Below the pieces are notes generated by a model that worked only from the letters and a program-made list of their open reading frames with translations, had not been told where the DNA came from and made no database searches. Below, one piece after another: positions 18,479-26,972 of a stretch of DNA of 64,000 nucleotides. The stretch lies in assembly GCF_003100395.1 (NCBI RefSeq), contig NZ_CP029210.1, forward strand, positions 3,658,001-3,722,000. The letters are read 5' to 3'. Both the position numbers and the translations under genes were made by a program. Origin of the DNA: Aquabacterium olei (GTDB taxonomy: Bacteria > Pseudomonadota > Gammaproteobacteria > Burkholderiales > Burkholderiaceae_C). Within the stretch, counting starts at the first letter, position 1; every line of letters begins with the position of its first letter.

Positions 18479-19696
18479 ATGCGTTGTTCGCCTCTGCCTT
18501 TTGCCAGCCGGTCCGCGCGGGCCGCGGCGCTGCTGCTGAGCGCGGTGCTCGCGGCCTGCACCCCCACGCTGAGCCCGGAAGCCCAGGCCGCGCTGCCCGG
18601 TGCCGCAGGCCCCGGCGGCGCCCCGCTGGCCGTGCAGACCCAGACCGTGGCCCAGGGCCTGCGCAACCCGTGGGGGCTGGCCTTTCTGCCCGACGGGACG
18701 ATGCTGGTCACCGAGCGCGGGGGCACGCTGCAACGGGTGGCGGCCGACGGCAAGGTGTCCGCCGTGGGCGGGGTGCCGGCCGTGCAGGCGCGGGGCCAGG
18801 GCGGCCTGCTGGATGTGGCGATCGACCCCGATTTCGGCAAGACACCCTGGGTCTACCTCAGTTACAGCGAGCCCGGCCGAGGCGCAGAAAGCGGGCTGGC
18901 CGGCACGGCCGTGGCGCGTGGCCGCCTGCAAGGCCAGCAGCTGGTGGACGTGCAGGTGATCTTCCGCCAGACGCCGAAGGTACGTGGCGCCGGACACTTC
19001 GGCGCGCGCCTGGTGTTCGCGCGCGACGGCACGCTGTTCGTGACCTTGGGCGAGCGCATGCTGGACTCGCCCAGCGCGCCCGGGCGCGACTTCGCGCAGA
19101 ACCTGCAGACCACCTTCGGCAAGGTCGTGCGCATCCACCGCGACGGCCGCATCCCGGCCGACAACCCGACGTGGTCCAGCCCGGCGCTGCCGGGCATCTG
19201 GAGCACGGGCCACCGCAATCCACAGGGTGCCGCGCTGCAGCCGGACACCGGCGAGCTGTGGGTGGTCGAGCACGGCCCGCAGGGCGGCGACGAACTCAAC
19301 CGCGCGCTGGCCGGGCGCAACTTCGGCTGGCCATTGCGGAGCTACGGCTGCCCCTACGGCAGCGTGGGCGGCAATGGAGCCTGCCGCGTGCAGGGCGGCA
19401 CACACGCGCCCACGTTCACCGAGCCCGTCAGCACCTGGGTGCCCTCGGTCTCACCCAGTGGCCTGGCGTTCTACACCGGCGACCGCTACCCCGGCTGGAA
19501 GGGCAGCCTGTTCACGGGTGCCCTCAGCGGCCGGGCCCTGTGGCGCCTCGCGCTGCGTGACGGGCAGGTGGTGTCGCGCGAAGCCCTGCTGCAGAACCTG
19601 GGCGAGCGCATCCGCGATGTGCGGCAGGGCCCCGACGGCTGGCTCTACCTGCTGACCGACAGCGACGACGGACGCCTGTTGCGTGTGGTGCGCTGA
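18479..19696 (+). CDS. PQQ-dependent sugar dehydrogenase-like lipoprotein (Asd/YliI type)
   Basis: Six-bladed beta-propeller quinoprotein related to soluble aldose dehydrogenase and sorbosone dehydrogenase. The signal peptide ends in a lipobox, LSAVLAAC, with Cys27, so it should be anchored to an envelope membrane. Family motifs include GLRNPWGLAFLPDGTMLVTE, GQGGLLDVAIDPDF, GHRNPQGAALQPDTGELWVVEHGPQ (cut here into its two parts GHRNPQGAAL and ELWVVEHGPQGGDELN) and PSGLAFYTGDRYPGWKGSL. Length is 405 residues. The start at 18479 follows AGAAGGGATCCC. It lies 38 bp after fghA and could be the third gene of that operon. The electron acceptor and real substrate are unknown; no PQQ biosynthesis gene is in the window. 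Confidence 0.85.
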   Translation: MRCSPLPFASRSARAAALLLSAVLAACTPTLSPEAQAALPGAAGPGGAPLAVQTQTVAQGLRNPWGLAFLPDGTMLVTERGGTLQRVAADGKVSAVGGVPAVQARGQGGLLDVAIDPDFGKTPWVYLSYSEPGRGAESGLAGTAVARGRLQGQQLVDVQVIFRQTPKVRGAGHFGARLVFARDGTLFVTLGERMLDSPSAPGRDFAQNLQTTFGKVVRIHRDGRIPADNPTWSSPALPGIWSTGHRNPQGAALQPDTGELWVVEHGPQGGDELNRALAGRNFGWPLRSYGCPYGSVGGNGACRVQGGTHAPTFTEPVSTWVPSVSPSGLAFYTGDRYPGWKGSLFTGALSGRALWRLALRDGQVVSREALLQNLGERIRDVRQGPDGWLYLLTDSDDGRLLRVVR

Positions 19697-19810
19697 CCGC
19701 GCGTCGGCCGCCCGCGCACTGGCACACTGCGGACTTCGTTTTCGGCCTGCCCGCATCCGGTTGCATCCGGCGCGCGTGCAGGCTGCCATGCCGGCTGCGC
19801 CGCCCTTGCC

Positions 19811-21922
19811 ATGCGTTCCACTGTCCTGTCGTCCTTTCCCTTGATGGCCCGAGCCGGCCGGCAGATGCTGCTGCCTGCCGCGCTCTGCTGGACCGCGCTG
19901 TGCACGCAAGCCGCCGAGCCGCCTGCGCCGGGCGAGGCACCGGACGTGGCCGTGAAGGCCAACTACCTCAATGCCGTGGGCAGCAACGATGCGGCCAGCG
20001 AAGGCACCGTCACCCACGCGCTGCTGCAACGTCGGCCCACGCTGCGGCCCGCCGAGGTGCTGGAGTTCGTGCCCGGTGTGATCGTGTCGCAGCACAGCGG
20101 CGGCGGCAAGGCCAACCAGTATTACCTGCGCGGCTTCAACCTGGACCACGGCACCGACTTCGCCACCTGGGTCGACGGCATGCCGGCCAACATGCCCAGC
20201 CACGCGCACGGCCAGGGCTACACCGACCTGAACTGGCTCATCCCCGAGCTGATCGACCGCATCCACTACCGCAAAGGCCCGTATGCGGCGGAAGACGGGG
20301 ACTTTGCCTCGGCCGGCTCGGCCCGCCTGAAGCTGGTGGACCGGCTGCCGCGTGGCCTGGCCAGCGTCACCCTGGGCAGCTACGACCACGCCCGCGTGCT
20401 GGTGGCCAACTCGGTCGACCGCCCGCAAGGGGGCACCTGGCTGTACGCCGTCGAGGCCAGCCACCACCACGGGCCGTGGGAACAGGGCGAAGGCCTCAAG
20501 CGCTTCAACGGCGTGCTGCGCTACACCCAGGCCGAGGGCGACACCCGGCAATCGTGGACCGCCATGGCCTACCGCGCCCGCTGGCGCGCCACCGACCAGG
20601 TGCCGCAGCGCGCTGTGGCCTCGGGTCGCATCGGCCGGTTCGGCGCCATCGACCCGACCGACCACGGCGACACCGAGCGGCTCAGCCTGTCGTGGAACCG
20701 CCTGACTGTGGTCAACGACGGCGAATGGCAGCTCGGCGCCTGGGCCCTGGCCTCGCGGCTCACGCTGTTCTCCAACTTCACCTACCACCTCGACAACCCG
20801 GACACGGGCGACCAGTTCGAGCAGGCCGAAGCCCGCCAGGCGATGGGGCTGCAGGCCAGCCGCCTGTGGCGCACCACGCTGGCCGGCCGCGAGACCGAGC
20901 ACACCGTGGGCCTGCAGCTGCGCCACGATCACCTCTCGCCCGTGGGCCTGTATACCGCCACGGGCGGCCGACGCGTGGACGTGACCCAGGAAAGCCAGGT
21001 CAACGACACGCTGCTGGGCCTGTACGCCCAGAACAGCACGCGCTGGTTGCCCTGGTTGCGCAGCATCGCCGGCGTTCGTCACGACCAGGTGTCCGCGCGC
21101 GTGCGCAGTTCGATCGCCGACAACAGCGGCAGCCGACAGGCTCATCTCGTGAGCCCCAAGCTCTCGCTGGTCTTCGGCCCGTGGTCGCGCACCGAGTTCT
21201 TCGCCCATGCCGGCCAGGGCTACCACCGCAACGACGCGCGGGGCATGACGGCCCGGGTGGCGGCGCGCAGTGGCGAGGCCGTCGATGCGGCGGTGCCGCT
21301 GGTGCGCACGCGCGGCGCCGAGCTGGGCCTGCGCGGCGAATGGCTGCCCGGCCTGCAGACCTCGGTGTCGGTGTGGCGCCTGGACCTGGCTTCGGAGCTG
21401 GTGTTCGTGGGCGACGCAGGCGAAACCGAAGCGAGCGGTGCCAGCCGGCGACACGGCATCGAGTTGAACAACCACTGGCAAGTGCGTTCCTGGCTGCTGC
21501 TGGACGCCGACCTGGCCTTCTCGCAGGCGCGCTTCCGCGCCCTGCAGGGCGAGGCCCCGAACGTCGGACGGCACGTGCCCGGGGCCGTGCGCACCGTGGC
21601 CGCCCTGGGCGCCAGCCTCACCGACCTCGGCCCGTGGTCGGCGCAGTTCCAGCTGCGCTACTTCGGCCCCCGCCCGCTGATCGAGGACAACAGCGTGCGC
21701 TCCAAGGGCACCACGCTGGCCTACCTGCGGGTGGGCCATCAGCTCACGCGCGACGTCAGGCTGGCCCTCGACGTGTTCAACCTGTTCAACCGCCGCGCCA
21801 GCGACATCGACTACTTTTACACCTCGCGCCTGGCCGGTGAGCCCGCCGAGGGCATTGCCGACATCCACAGCCACCCGGCCGAGCCGCGCAGCTTTCGCCT
21901 CACCGTGGCGATGTCATTCTGA
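19811..21922 (+). CDS. TonB-dependent outer-membrane receptor
   Basis: Active outer-membrane transporter of 703 residues driven by TonB. A signal peptide (to about residue 35, TALCTQA) precedes the plug domain: RPAEVLEFVPGVIVSQHSGG, then YYLRGFNLDHGTDFATWVDG and LIDRIHYRKGPYAAEDGDF. The remainder is a 22-strand-type barrel ending in the expected aromatic residue (SFRLTVAMSF). No clear TonB box was recognised. The substrate is not evident: the neighbours (a PQQ dehydrogenase upstream, a flavin reductase 18 bp downstream) are not typical siderophore genes. Uptake of PQQ, metal chelates or vitamins are all possible. Confidence 0.9.
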   Translation: MRSTVLSSFPLMARAGRQMLLPAALCWTALCTQAAEPPAPGEAPDVAVKANYLNAVGSNDAASEGTVTHALLQRRPTLRPAEVLEFVPGVIVSQHSGGGKANQYYLRGFNLDHGTDFATWVDGMPANMPSHAHGQGYTDLNWLIPELIDRIHYRKGPYAAEDGDFASAGSARLKLVDRLPRGLASVTLGSYDHARVLVANSVDRPQGGTWLYAVEASHHHGPWEQGEGLKRFNGVLRYTQAEGDTRQSWTAMAYRARWRATDQVPQRAVASGRIGRFGAIDPTDHGDTERLSLSWNRLTVVNDGEWQLGAWALASRLTLFSNFTYHLDNPDTGDQFEQAEARQAMGLQASRLWRTTLAGRETEHTVGLQLRHDHLSPVGLYTATGGRRVDVTQESQVNDTLLGLYAQNSTRWLPWLRSIAGVRHDQVSARVRSSIADNSGSRQAHLVSPKLSLVFGPWSRTEFFAHAGQGYHRNDARGMTARVAARSGEAVDAAVPLVRTRGAELGLRGEWLPGLQTSVSVWRLDLASELVFVGDAGETEASGASRRHGIELNNHWQVRSWLLLDADLAFSQARFRALQGEAPNVGRHVPGAVRTVAALGASLTDLGPWSAQFQLRYFGPRPLIEDNSVRSKGTTLAYLRVGHQLTRDVRLALDVFNLFNRRASDIDYFYTSRLAGEPAEGIADIHSHPAEPRSFRLTVAMSF

Positions 21923-21940
21923 GCAGCCTACAGTGACGGC

Positions 21941-22564
21941 ATGACCGAATTCGAACGCCATTACTACGAACCGGCGCAGGGCCATGGCCTCGCCCACGAC
22001 CCCTTCAACGCCATCGTCGCGCCGCGCCCCATTGGCTGGATCGGCACGCAGAGCGCCAAGGGCGTCGCCAACCTCGCGCCCTACAGCTTCTTCAACGCCT
22101 TCAACTACGTGCCGCCCATCGTGGGCTTTGCCAGCCTGGGCGAGAAGGACACGCTGCGCAACGCACGCGAGACCGGCGTGTTCACCTGGAACCTCGCGAC
22201 CCGCCCGCTGGCCGAGGCGATGAACGCGAGCTGCGCCCCCGTGCCGCCCGACGTGGACGAATTCCAGCTCGCCGGCCTGACCGCCGTACCCGGCCGGCGA
22301 GTGGCCGCCCCGCGCGTGGCCGAAAGCCCGGTCTCATTCGAATGCCGCGTCAGCCAGATCATCGCGCTGCAGACGGCCGATGGCGCACCCATCCCGACCT
22401 GGCTGGTGATGGGCGAGGTGGTGGCCGTGCACATCGCCCGCCACCTCATCCGCGACGGCGTGTACGACACCGCCGCGGCCGAGCCCATCACCCGGGGCGG
22501 CGGCCCGGCCGACTACTTCGGCATCACCGAGGCGCAGCGCTTCCGGATGGCCCGCCCGCGCTGA
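21941..22564 (+). CDS. Flavin reductase family protein (FMN-binding split barrel)
   Basis: A 207-residue flavin-binding split-barrel protein. The N-terminal pattern YYEPAQGHGLAHDPFNAIVA, then RPIGWIGTQSAKGVANLAPY and FNYVPPIVGFAS, is characteristic of the flavin reductase-like FMN-binding family. These proteins reduce flavin with NAD(P)H for a partner enzyme or act as oxidoreductases themselves. It begins 18 bp after the TonB receptor stop and so is probably co-transcribed with it; a reductive step on an imported metal complex is one speculative reading. The convergent Mg2+ ATPase gene ends 7 bp beyond. Confidence 0.88.
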   Translation: MTEFERHYYEPAQGHGLAHDPFNAIVAPRPIGWIGTQSAKGVANLAPYSFFNAFNYVPPIVGFASLGEKDTLRNARETGVFTWNLATRPLAEAMNASCAPVPPDVDEFQLAGLTAVPGRRVAAPRVAESPVSFECRVSQIIALQTADGAPIPTWLVMGEVVAVHIARHLIRDGVYDTAAAEPITRGGGPADYFGITEAQRFRMARPR

Positions 22565-22571
22565 AGCGGGC

Positions 22572-25163
22572 TCACAGCCCAGCCCACCGACGCGCCCAGC
22601 GCGACACCACATGGGTGGCCATCAGATACGCCACCAGCACCGCGGCCAGCATCGGCCACCAGGCGGCCGGCATCGGCGCCATGCCGAGCGCCGGCGCCAG
22701 CGGTGACCACGGCAGCACCATGCCGATCAGGCACACCGCCAGGGTCGTGGCCGTGAGCGCCGGGCTGGCGCGGCTCGTGACGAACGGGATCTGCCGCGTG
22801 CGGATGAGGTGGATCACCAGCGTCTGCGACAGCAGCGACTCGATGAACCACCCGGTCTGGAACAGCGTGGCCTGGGCCACCGTCTGCGCGTGCAGGGCCC
22901 AGTACAGCACGGCAAACGTGGCGTAGTCGAACAGCGAGCTCAGGGCGCCCATGGTGAGCATGTAGCGCGCGAGGTGGCCCGTCTCCCAGCGGCGAGGGGT
23001 GGCCAGCTCGTCGTCGTCGACCCGGTCGGTCGGGATGGCGCTCTGCGACAGGTCGTACAGCAGGTTGTTCGTCAACACCTGCACCGGCGCCATGGGCAGA
23101 AAGGGCAGCCAGGCGCTGGCGCCCAGCACGCTCAGCGCATTGCCGAAGTTCGAACTCGCGCCCATGCGGATGTACTTGAGCAGGTTGGCGAACACCCGAC
23201 GCCCCTCCACCACCCCGTCGTCCAGCACCAGCAGGCTTTTCTCGAGCAGGATGATGTCGGCCGATTCCTTGGCAATGTCCACCGCCGAGTCGACCGACAG
23301 GCCCACGTCGGCCGCCTTCAGCGCCGGGCCGTCGTTGATGCCATCGCCCAGGTAGCCGACCACATGTCCGCGCGCCCGCAGCGCCGCGATCACACGGGCC
23401 TTCTGGCCGGGCGTCAGGCGAGCAAACACTTGCACATCCTCGACCCGCTCGCGCAACTGCAGGTCGTGGAGGGCGGCCACCTCCGGGCCCAGCATCACGT
23501 GCTGCACATCGAGCCCGACCTCGCGGCACACCTTGCGCGTCACGAGCTCGTTGTCCCCGGTCAGCACCTTCACCGCCACGCCATGCCCGGCCAGGGCCGC
23601 CAGTGCCGGCCGCGCGCTGTCCTTCGGGGGATCGAGGAAGGCGATGTAGCCCTGCAGCACCAGGGCGCGCTCGTCGGCCACGCTCAGGGGGTGAGCGCGT
23701 TCTTCCGCCGACAGGCTGCGGCTCGCGATCGCGATGACCCGAAAGCCGTCGGCATTGAGCGCTGCGGTCGCAGCCCGGATCCGGGCCCCCTGCTCGGCAT
23801 CGAGCGCGAACCGCTGCCCGCCGGCCTCGCCGTGGCTGCACGCGCTGAAGACCTCGTCGACGGCGCCCTTGCAGATCAGCAGGCATTCGTCGCCGCGCGA
23901 CACGACGACCGACATGCGCCGCCGCTCGAAGTCGAACGGCAGTTCGTCGACCTTCTCGTACAAGCCTTCGGCATGCACCCGCTCGTGCACCTCGGCGTAC
24001 TGCAGCACGGCCACATCCATCAGGTTCTTCAGCCCCGTCTGGTAGTGGCTGTTCAGGTAGGCCAGCTCCAGCACCCGCGGGCTGGCCTGGCCATCGAGCC
24101 CGACGTACTTTTCCAGCAGGATGCGGTCCTGCGTCAGGGTGCCGGTCTTGTCGGTGCACAGCACATCCATGGCGCCCAGGTCCTGGATGGCGGGCAGCCG
24201 CTTGACGATGACCTGCCGCCGCGACATCGCCAGCGCCCCGCGCGACAGGTTCACCGTGACCAGCATCGGCAGCATCTCGGGCGTGAGGCCGACGGCCACC
24301 GCGGTGGCGAACAGCAGGGCCTCGACCCAGTCGCCCTTGCCCACGCCATTGATCACCAGCACCAGCGGCACCATCACCGCCATGAAACGCAGCATCAGGC
24401 GGGTGAAGCGGTCCAGGCCCTGATCGAAGGCCGTCTGCACGCGCTCGGCGGCCACGGCCTGGGCCAGCCCGCCAAACACCGCCTGGTTCCCCGTGTGCAC
24501 CACCACGGCCGTGGCCGTGCCGCTGGCGATGTGCGTGCCCATGAACACGGTGTTGTGCAGCGCCAGCGCGTCGGCGTCATCGGTCTGGGGCGTGGGGTTC
24601 TTCTCGGCGGGCAGGGCCTCGCCCGTGAGCGCTGCCTCGTTGACAAAGCAGTCACGGGCCGACAGCAGGCGCGCGTCGGCCGGCACCAGATCGCCCGCCG
24701 ACAGGTGCAGCACATCGCCGGGCACGAGCGCTTCTATGGGCCGCTCCTGGAGCTGCCCGTCGCGCCACACCGAGGCGCGCGTATGCACCATGGCCCGCAG
24801 CGCCGCCGCCGCGCGACCCGAGCGGCGTTCCTGCCACGTGCTCAGGCCGATGCTGAGCACCACCATGGCCAGGATCAGGCCGCCCGACTGCGGATTGGCC
24901 GTGGCGAACGACACGGCCGACAGCGCCAGCAGCAGCACATTGAGCGGATTGGCAAGGCGCCCGGCCAGCACCCGCCACCCGGGCGGTGCATGGGTGCGCC
25001 CCACGGCGTTCGGGCCGTGCACCCGCAGCCGACCGCCCGCCTCGCGCTCGGACAGGCCCTGCGGGCCGGAACCCAGTGCACGCAGCACCGCCTCTGCAGG
25101 CTGCGCTGCGTGCGCGCGCAACGCGGTCCGCGCGGCCTGTTCGGTGTCAGCTGGATCGGCCAT
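22572..25163 (-). CDS. mgtA: Magnesium-translocating P-type ATPase
   Basis: Inner-membrane type IIIB P-type ATPase importing Mg2+. The 863-residue product shows the phosphorylation motif CTDKTGTLT (Asp338), the actuator motif ALTGEALP, the MgtA-specific transmembrane motif AVGLTPEMLPML, the hinge GDGINDGPALKAADVG and a C-terminal set of helices. Length is slightly shorter than E. coli MgtA (898). The start at 25163 (MADPADTEQ) is preferred; an ATG at 25172 is equally usable, and the frame to 25613 overlaps the divergent hydrolase and is rejected. No MgtC or leader peptide gene was seen in the 153-bp upstream gap. Confidence 0.93.
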   Translation of the reverse strand: MADPADTEQAARTALRAHAAQPAEAVLRALGSGPQGLSEREAGGRLRVHGPNAVGRTHAPPGWRVLAGRLANPLNVLLLALSAVSFATANPQSGGLILAMVVLSIGLSTWQERRSGRAAAALRAMVHTRASVWRDGQLQERPIEALVPGDVLHLSAGDLVPADARLLSARDCFVNEAALTGEALPAEKNPTPQTDDADALALHNTVFMGTHIASGTATAVVVHTGNQAVFGGLAQAVAAERVQTAFDQGLDRFTRLMLRFMAVMVPLVLVINGVGKGDWVEALLFATAVAVGLTPEMLPMLVTVNLSRGALAMSRRQVIVKRLPAIQDLGAMDVLCTDKTGTLTQDRILLEKYVGLDGQASPRVLELAYLNSHYQTGLKNLMDVAVLQYAEVHERVHAEGLYEKVDELPFDFERRRMSVVVSRGDECLLICKGAVDEVFSACSHGEAGGQRFALDAEQGARIRAATAALNADGFRVIAIASRSLSAEERAHPLSVADERALVLQGYIAFLDPPKDSARPALAALAGHGVAVKVLTGDNELVTRKVCREVGLDVQHVMLGPEVAALHDLQLRERVEDVQVFARLTPGQKARVIAALRARGHVVGYLGDGINDGPALKAADVGLSVDSAVDIAKESADIILLEKSLLVLDDGVVEGRRVFANLLKYIRMGASSNFGNALSVLGASAWLPFLPMAPVQVLTNNLLYDLSQSAIPTDRVDDDELATPRRWETGHLARYMLTMGALSSLFDYATFAVLYWALHAQTVAQATLFQTGWFIESLLSQTLVIHLIRTRQIPFVTSRASPALTATTLAVCLIGMVLPWSPLAPALGMAPMPAAWWPMLAAVLVAYLMATHVVSRWARRWAGL

Positions 25164-25316
25164 GACCCTCATTCTGGCCGGCTTCGCATGACACCGCGAT
25201 GCAGGCCACATGGCGTGCCCCCGATGTCGCGCCACCTTCAGCCCCGGCACGCCATCCTGGATGAGAGGTAAAGGGCATCCGCCCCCATCGGCCGGGCGCC
25301 ACGGCATCATGGCGCC

Positions 25317-26129
25317 ATGACGACCTTTGCAAGCACCCCGGACGGCACCCGGCTGGCCCTCAACGACGCGAGGGGCCCCGGCGAGCCGGTGCTGCTCGTG
25401 TGCGGCCAGGGCCAGGACCGCCACTTCTGGCACGGCTTCAGCCAGGCGCTGACCGCGACGGCGCCCGGCCGATGGCGCCCCATCGCGGTGGACCCGCGCG
25501 GCATCGGCGACAGCGACCCGCTGCCCCCCGCAGACGCCGGCCCCTGGCAGACCCGCGACATGGCGCATGACCTGATCGCCGTGCTCGACACCCTGGGCCT
25601 GCCGCGTGCGCACCTGATCGGCTTCTCACTGGGCGGCCGCGTGGCGCAGTGGTTCGCCGTCGACCATGGCGACCGGCTGGGCGCCCTGGTGCTCGCCGGC
25701 AGCACGCCGGGCAATGCGCATGGCGTGGCCCGCGACCCCGAAGTGAGCGCGATGCTCGCCCGCGGCGACCTGGCCGCTCTGGCCGCCACCATGGTGCCGC
25801 CGGACTGGGCTGCGGCCCACGCCGACGCCCTGCCCGGCCTCATGCGCCGCCGGCCCATTGCGCTGCCCGTGCTGCGCCGCTACTACGAAGCCAGCGAGGC
25901 ACACGACGCCTGGGCCGGCCTGGCCACCGCCCAGGCGCCCACCCTGGTCCTGCACGGCACGCAGGATCCGGTCAACGTGCCCGACAACGGGCGGCTGCTG
26001 GCCGAACGCCTGCCCCATGCCGAACTGGCGTGGATCGAAGGCGCCCGCCATGCGCCGTTCTGGAGCCACCTGCCGGCCACGGTCGACGCCGTGTCGGCCT
26101 TCCTGGCCCGCCACCCTCTGCCCCGCTAG
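25317..26129 (+). CDS. Alpha/beta hydrolase
   Basis: Serine hydrolase of the 3-oxoadipate-enol-lactonase/haloperoxidase-like group, 270 residues. Motifs: VLLVCGQGQDRHFWHG (oxyanion region), PRGIGDSD, nucleophile elbow GFSLGG, then VLHGTQDPVNVP with the Asp and GARHAPFW with the His. The substrate cannot be inferred. Its stop codon lies within the TAGGAG that serves as ribosome-binding site of the next gene, so the two are probably translationally coupled. Divergent from mgtA. Confidence 0.83.
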   Translation: MTTFASTPDGTRLALNDARGPGEPVLLVCGQGQDRHFWHGFSQALTATAPGRWRPIAVDPRGIGDSDPLPPADAGPWQTRDMAHDLIAVLDTLGLPRAHLIGFSLGGRVAQWFAVDHGDRLGALVLAGSTPGNAHGVARDPEVSAMLARGDLAALAATMVPPDWAAAHADALPGLMRRRPIALPVLRRYYEASEAHDAWAGLATAQAPTLVLHGTQDPVNVPDNGRLLAERLPHAELAWIEGARHAPFWSHLPATVDAVSAFLARHPLPR

Positions 26130-26137
26130 GAGCGCAC

Positions 26138-26788
26138 ATGCCCCTCGACGACCTGCCGCTGTTCCCCTTGCACACCGTGCTGTTTCCCGGCGGCCTGCTG
26201 CCCTTGCAGATCTTCGAGGTGCGCTACCTCGACCTGATGAAACGCTGTGAAGCCAGCGGCGAGCCCTTCGGGGTCGTGATGCTGCAGCGCGGCAGCGAGG
26301 TGCGGCGCGCTCCCGCTGGGGGCCCGGGCCCCCAGCCCGCCGAAACCTTTGCCGACGTGGGCACCCTGGCCACACTCGAACGGGTCGAGCGCCCGCAACC
26401 CGGCTTGATGCTGGTGCAGTGCCGCGGCGGCCCGCGCTTCACGCTGACGGGCCACGCACAGCGGCCCCACGGGCTGTGGACAGGTCAGGCCACCCTCCTG
26501 CCCGATGACGCCGCAGCGGCCGTGCCGGCCGACCTCGTCAGCCTGGCGCCCCGCCTGCAGGATGCCCTGCGCGCCCTGGGCGACGATGCGCCGGTGGCCG
26601 CCGCCGTGCCGCATTCCGACCCGCGCTGGCACGACGCTGGCTGGCTGTCGAACCGCTGGAGCGAGCTGCTGCCCATCACCGCAGCCGAGCGCCACCGACT
26701 GATGACCCTGGACAACCCCTTGTGGCGCCTGGAGCTGGTTGCCGAATGGCTGGAGCGCCTGGCCCGCCAGGCCGACACGGCGCGCTGA
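26138..26788 (+). CDS. Lon protease N-terminal-like (LON substrate-binding) domain protein
   Basis: A 216-residue protein consisting of the LON substrate-binding domain without ATPase or protease parts. The start PLDDLPLFPLHTVLFPGGLL, followed by IFEVRYLDLMKRC and GVVMLQRGSEV, is diagnostic. Stand-alone versions are common in Burkholderiales and their role is not established. The ATG at 26138 lies 9 bp after the hydrolase gene; the overlapping frame from 25649 is a shadow of the hydrolase. The protein ends with a helical segment (RLELVAEWLERLARQAD). Confidence 0.88.
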   Translation: MPLDDLPLFPLHTVLFPGGLLPLQIFEVRYLDLMKRCEASGEPFGVVMLQRGSEVRRAPAGGPGPQPAETFADVGTLATLERVERPQPGLMLVQCRGGPRFTLTGHAQRPHGLWTGQATLLPDDAAAAVPADLVSLAPRLQDALRALGDDAPVAAAVPHSDPRWHDAGWLSNRWSELLPITAAERHRLMTLDNPLWRLELVAEWLERLARQADTAR

Positions 26789-26972
26789 TCCCGGGTTTCG
26801 CCGAGGGTCGCAAGCTGCCCAAGCCCCCTCGAAATGCCTACACTGGTGAGCCGTTTGCGCCGCCGGTCGCAGCGCTGACCCACCCGGTCAGCGACTCGTG
26901 TCAGGGCAGCGCCGATTCCACACGAGTCCAGGTGCTGTACCGACCACGGACACCCGATCCGAGGAGCAGGCC

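Noticed and set aside
16700..19696. 998-codon frame that could be read as one giant protein including the sugar dehydrogenase
   Set aside because: Only the last 405 codons match a family and begin with a lipoprotein signal at 18479. The earlier part overlaps frmA and fghA in another frame and is not coding.
19451..21874. 807-codon minus-strand open frame opposite the TonB receptor
   Set aside because: Same GC-bias artefact: low-complexity composition, no motifs, entirely covered by a convincing receptor gene.
22809..25271. 820-codon plus-strand open frame opposite mgtA
   Set aside because: Antisense shadow with no domain; mgtA carries every P-type ATPase motif.
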